Part shown: positions 4,672 to 6,363 of the stretch, in pieces
Layout: the number at the start of each line of letters is the position of its first letter
How positions within the stretch are numbered: the stretch's first letter is position 1
From: Chloroflexota bacterium
Lineage (GTDB): Bacteria; Chloroflexota; Anaerolineae; UBA3071
Reading direction: 5' to 3'
Assembly: GCA_014383605.1 (NCBI GenBank)
Contig: JACNHM010000479.1
Location: 1-6,363 of the forward strand
Length of the DNA: 6,363 nt
The notes under the pieces: generated by a model
Databases searched by the model: none
The model's input: the letters and a program-made list of their open reading frames with translations, nothing else
What the model was told of the DNA's origin: nothing
Position numbers and translations under genes: made by a program

Positions 4672-6363
4672 TGACTTTCCTCCTTTTGCTGCGGCCAGCG
4701 CCACAGCGCCAGTAGATCCTGAAACGTCCCTTCCTCACAGATGCGCCGCACCTCCTGCCAGCCCTCTTCCTCGTGCGGCTGGTAGACGTAGGCCAGCGCC
4801 GCCACCTGCCGGTCGGGCCGGGTCGAGGACCAGGGCATGCCTGCCATCAGCGCTGCCACCTGCTGCAACTGCCGCTGGGGGAACTGCTCCTCGCGCAGCG
4901 TCTCCACGTTGTCCAGCAATGCGGCAAACTGGGCCAACGTCAGCGGCCTCCGGCTCAACCACTCGCGGCCGAACGGTTCGCGGTCCAGGTGTGCCTCGTC
5001 TACCCTTCGGCAAGCCACATCGTGAGCCTGAGCGGCTTGGCCGAACGGTCCGCGGTCCAGGTGTGCCTCGTCCACGCCGCCGACGACGTTCTCAAAATCA
5101 ATCGCGTTGCCGTTGGGGTGGGCCTTTTTGGCGTTGCTCACCAGCCGCTCGGCCAGTTCCAGCAGGCCGTACATCGGGTGCTTGCGCTTGGCGGCGACCA
5201 CCCCCAGCGCCAGTGTGACCGGGAGGAAGTTGCTCAATGCCTCCACCTGACCCTCCGGCAGCGAGTTGAGGAGGGCCACGACACGGCGGAAGATGCAGTG
5301 GGCCAGGCGCGGTGCCTCCTCGGCGCGGCACACGACCAGGAACTCGTCGCCCGCGGCGTAGACCACGTGGCCCACGTCTTCGGGCACCAGGTTGCGCACC
5401 TCCCTCACCGCGCTGTCAATCAACCAGGAGATGGTCATCGTGCGGGAGGGGGTGGGCAAGTCCTCGTTGCCCTTGACGAAGTGTGGGGTGCCGCTGAACA
5501 GCCACGGTACGAGGTCATCCAGTTCGGCAGGGGAGATGGGGTAAGGAGACCAAGGATTGTCAGGGTAGTCGGCCCACAGTGCGTCAAGCCAGCCGCCGGG
5601 CAGAGACTGGTACTGGATCAATTGTTGGGCTTCCGTCAGCCAGTTGGCATCTGCCCCTTCGGGACGAAGATAGAGCGCACGCAGAGCGTCATCTACACAT
5701 TGCCACCGTTGCTGTAGCGGGTGATAGTGCAGGCCAGCCAGGTTCAGGCTCTTGAACGGGTCACCGCTCCAGGTGCGATTGACGAATCCCACCAGATCCT
5801 CGGCTTTGACTGTGGGTAACCCTATGGCAGACAGGTCAAGCGGTCGCAGCTGTAGCAATTTCGCGCTGCTGTCCTGCGGAGCGGCGCGAAGCGCCTGCTT
5901 ACCCAATCGCTCCAGCGCTCCTCCCAACGGCCCGTTCCCGGCTCGCGAATGCTCAAAGATGGGACGCACAATTTCCTCGCACCACACGCGGCTGTACACA
6001 CTGTGCTCGTTTTTCAGCGGCCCGGCGGCGGTCAGGCTGCCGCCCACGTACCACATCGTGCGGTTGACGTTGCCCTTGATGACGACGATGCGGGGCTGCT
6101 CTTCCTCCTCCAGCACCTCCGGCGCGATTTTCTCCAGCGGTGTGCCGTGGCCCAGGAGACGCCGCAGCAGGCAGGCGTGGCACAGTTTGTCTCCCTCGCC
6201 GCGCACCGGCGCGTCTGTTCCTCGGAAAATCCAGTAGTGTAGCGGGCGTTCGCCCCAATTTTCGTCCTTGACGGTACTACGCTCCCAATCCACCTTGGCC
6301 CACTCGCGTGGATTTTGTGGATCGGGGTCGTGCCCGGCCAAATTGCTCCGGCAGCAGTCGCAA
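4668..6363 (-). CDS. cas10: Cas10, large subunit of the type III complex (5' end outside window, altered palm motifs)
   Basis: The frame is open to the right edge, leaving 564 visible residues. In the numbering below, residue 1 is the codon at 6341, with seven more residues before it. A cysteine cluster C-D-C-C at the edge and L-C-H-A-C at 53-57 form the zinc finger that precedes the second palm domain in Cas10. I-V-V-I-K-G-N-V-N at 85-93 is the probable first palm strand. The second palm continues with T-P-S-R-T-M-T-I-S-W-L at 297-307, G-H-V-V-Y-A-A-G-D-E-F at 324-334, A-L-G-V-V-A-A-K-R-K-H-P at 378-389, and A-K-K-A-H at 404-408. A helical C-terminal domain follows. Cas10 usually makes cyclic oligoadenylates using GGDD and may carry an HD DNase; here GGDD is AGDE, and any HD domain would lie outside the window. 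An in-frame repeat element interrupts residues 423-458. The TTG at 6341 could serve as a start but is probably internal. Confidence 0.88.
   Translation of the reverse strand, partial: CDCCRSNLAGHDPDPQNPREWAKVDWERSTVKDENWGERPLHYWIFRGTDAPVRGEGDKLCHACLLRRLLGHGTPLEKIAPEVLEEEEQPRIVVIKGNVNRTMWYVGGSLTAAGPLKNEHSVYSRVWCEEIVRPIFEHSRAGNGPLGGALERLGKQALRAAPQDSSAKLLQLRPLDLSAIGLPTVKAEDLVGFVNRTWSGDPFKSLNLAGLHYHPLQQRWQCVDDALRALYLRPEGADANWLTEAQQLIQYQSLPGGWLDALWADYPDNPWSPYPISPAELDDLVPWLFSGTPHFVKGNEDLPTPSRTMTISWLIDSAVREVRNLVPEDVGHVVYAAGDEFLVVCRAEEAPRLAHCIFRRVVALLNSLPEGQVEALSNFLPVTLALGVVAAKRKHPMYGLLELAERLVSNAKKAHPNGNAIDFENVVGGVDEAHLDRGPFGQAAQAHDVACRRVDEAHLDREPFGREWLSRRPLTLAQFAALLDNVETLREEQFPQRQLQQVAALMAGMPWSSTRPDRQVAALAYVYQPHEEEGWQEVRRICEEGTFQDLLALWRWPQQKEESQ
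4679..4685 (-). promoter_or_regulatory. Ribosome binding site of the small subunit gene, inside the end of cas10
   Basis: The minus strand reads AAGGAGG seven bases before the ATG at 4671, within the Lys-Glu-Glu codons at the cas10 C-terminus. It fixes the start of the small subunit gene at 4671. The longer reading starting at 4704 has no comparable site. Confidence 0.82.
4967..5003. repeat. Direct repeat copy 1 (37 bp) inside cas10
   Basis: This 37-bp segment matches the copy at 5039-5075 at 35 of 37 positions. On the minus strand it codes for V-D-E-A-H-L-D-R-E-P-F-G in frame with cas10. The centre-to-centre distance is 72 bp, exactly 24 codons, so the reading frame is kept. The identity is higher than protein similarity alone would require, which suggests a recent duplication or insertion. 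Confidence 0.85.
5003..5048. repeat. Imperfect inverted repeat (hairpin) between the direct repeats
   Basis: The arm at 5003-5016 (CCCTTCGGCAAGCC) pairs with the arm at 5034-5048 (GGCTTGGCCGAACGG), giving 13 base pairs, one mismatch and one bulge around a 17-base loop. The second arm extends into direct repeat copy 2. This palindrome next to direct repeats is the shape of a small interspersed repetitive element rather than ordinary coding sequence. Confidence 0.65.
5039..5075. repeat. Direct repeat copy 2 (37 bp) inside cas10
   Basis: This is the second copy, coding for V-D-E-A-H-L-D-R-G-P-F-G on the minus strand. It differs from copy 1 at two bases, one of which changes Gly to Glu and one of which is silent. 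It is separated from copy 1 by 35 bp of unrelated sequence that takes part in a hairpin. Confidence 0.85.

Noticed and set aside
4967..5075. Possible miniature CRISPR array (repeat of about 37, spacer of 35, repeat of about 37)
   Set aside because: The sizes look right, but there are only two copies. They lie inside the cas10 coding frame, the 72-bp period keeps the reading frame, no leader is present, and the spacer is part of a hairpin with the second copy. An inserted repetitive element or coding duplication is more likely.
4773..5717. Long open frame on the plus strand opposite cas10
   Set aside because: It covers the strand complementary to the conserved Cas10 palm domain, has no recognisable motif and no good ribosome binding site.
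6339..6341. TTG at 6341 as the true start of cas10
   Set aside because: The frame is open upstream to the window edge and includes a C-D-C-C cluster that pairs with the later C-H-A-C as a zinc finger. The first palm domain is also missing, so the gene almost certainly begins outside the window.

Overview
The window holds most of a type III CRISPR-Cas operon, all on the minus strand, so transcription runs from the right edge to the left edge. GC content is high, genes are packed with 1 to 14 base gaps or short overlaps, and strong AAGGAGG-type ribosome binding sites precede several genes. This suggests a GC-rich bacterium. Chloroflexota is a guess from general style only; no sequence here fixes the taxon.

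In transcription order the genes are: cas10, the large subunit, whose 5' end lies beyond the window; a 196-residue mostly helical protein in the position of the small subunit (Cas11/Csm2-like); a Csm3-like Cas7 backbone protein with a long C-terminal extension; a second RAMP protein (Csm5/Csm3-like); a Csx10-like Cas5 protein with a zinc ribbon; a minimal nucleotidyltransferase (MNT); a HEPN-domain protein; and the first 25 codons of a Cas6-like crRNA-processing endonuclease running off the left edge. Cas10 plus small subunit plus two RAMPs plus Csx10 points to subtype III-D or a close variant.

The first five genes would build the crRNA-guided surveillance complex: Cas10 and Csx10 at the crRNA 5' end, Csm3-like repeats as backbone and probable target-RNA nuclease, the small subunit as inner filament, and the second RAMP as another backbone or cap subunit. 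Cas6 would supply crRNA. The MNT and HEPN genes form a classic two-gene toxin-antitoxin-type module. They sit inside the cas operon between csx10 and cas6 and are joined to csx10 by an ATGA stop/start overlap.

Three points deserve attention. First, the Cas10 palm motif is AGDEF instead of GGDD, and the probable first palm strand carries N-x-N where D-x-D is expected, so cyclic oligoadenylate synthesis may be altered or lost. Second, the cas10 C-terminal region contains an in-frame 37-bp direct repeat, with an imperfect hairpin between and overlapping the copies, that looks like an inserted small repetitive element. Third, the HEPN protein lacks an obvious R-X4-6-H nuclease motif. No CRISPR array, tRNA, rRNA, transposase, promoter or terminator was found. 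No stretch longer than 15 bases lies outside a gene.
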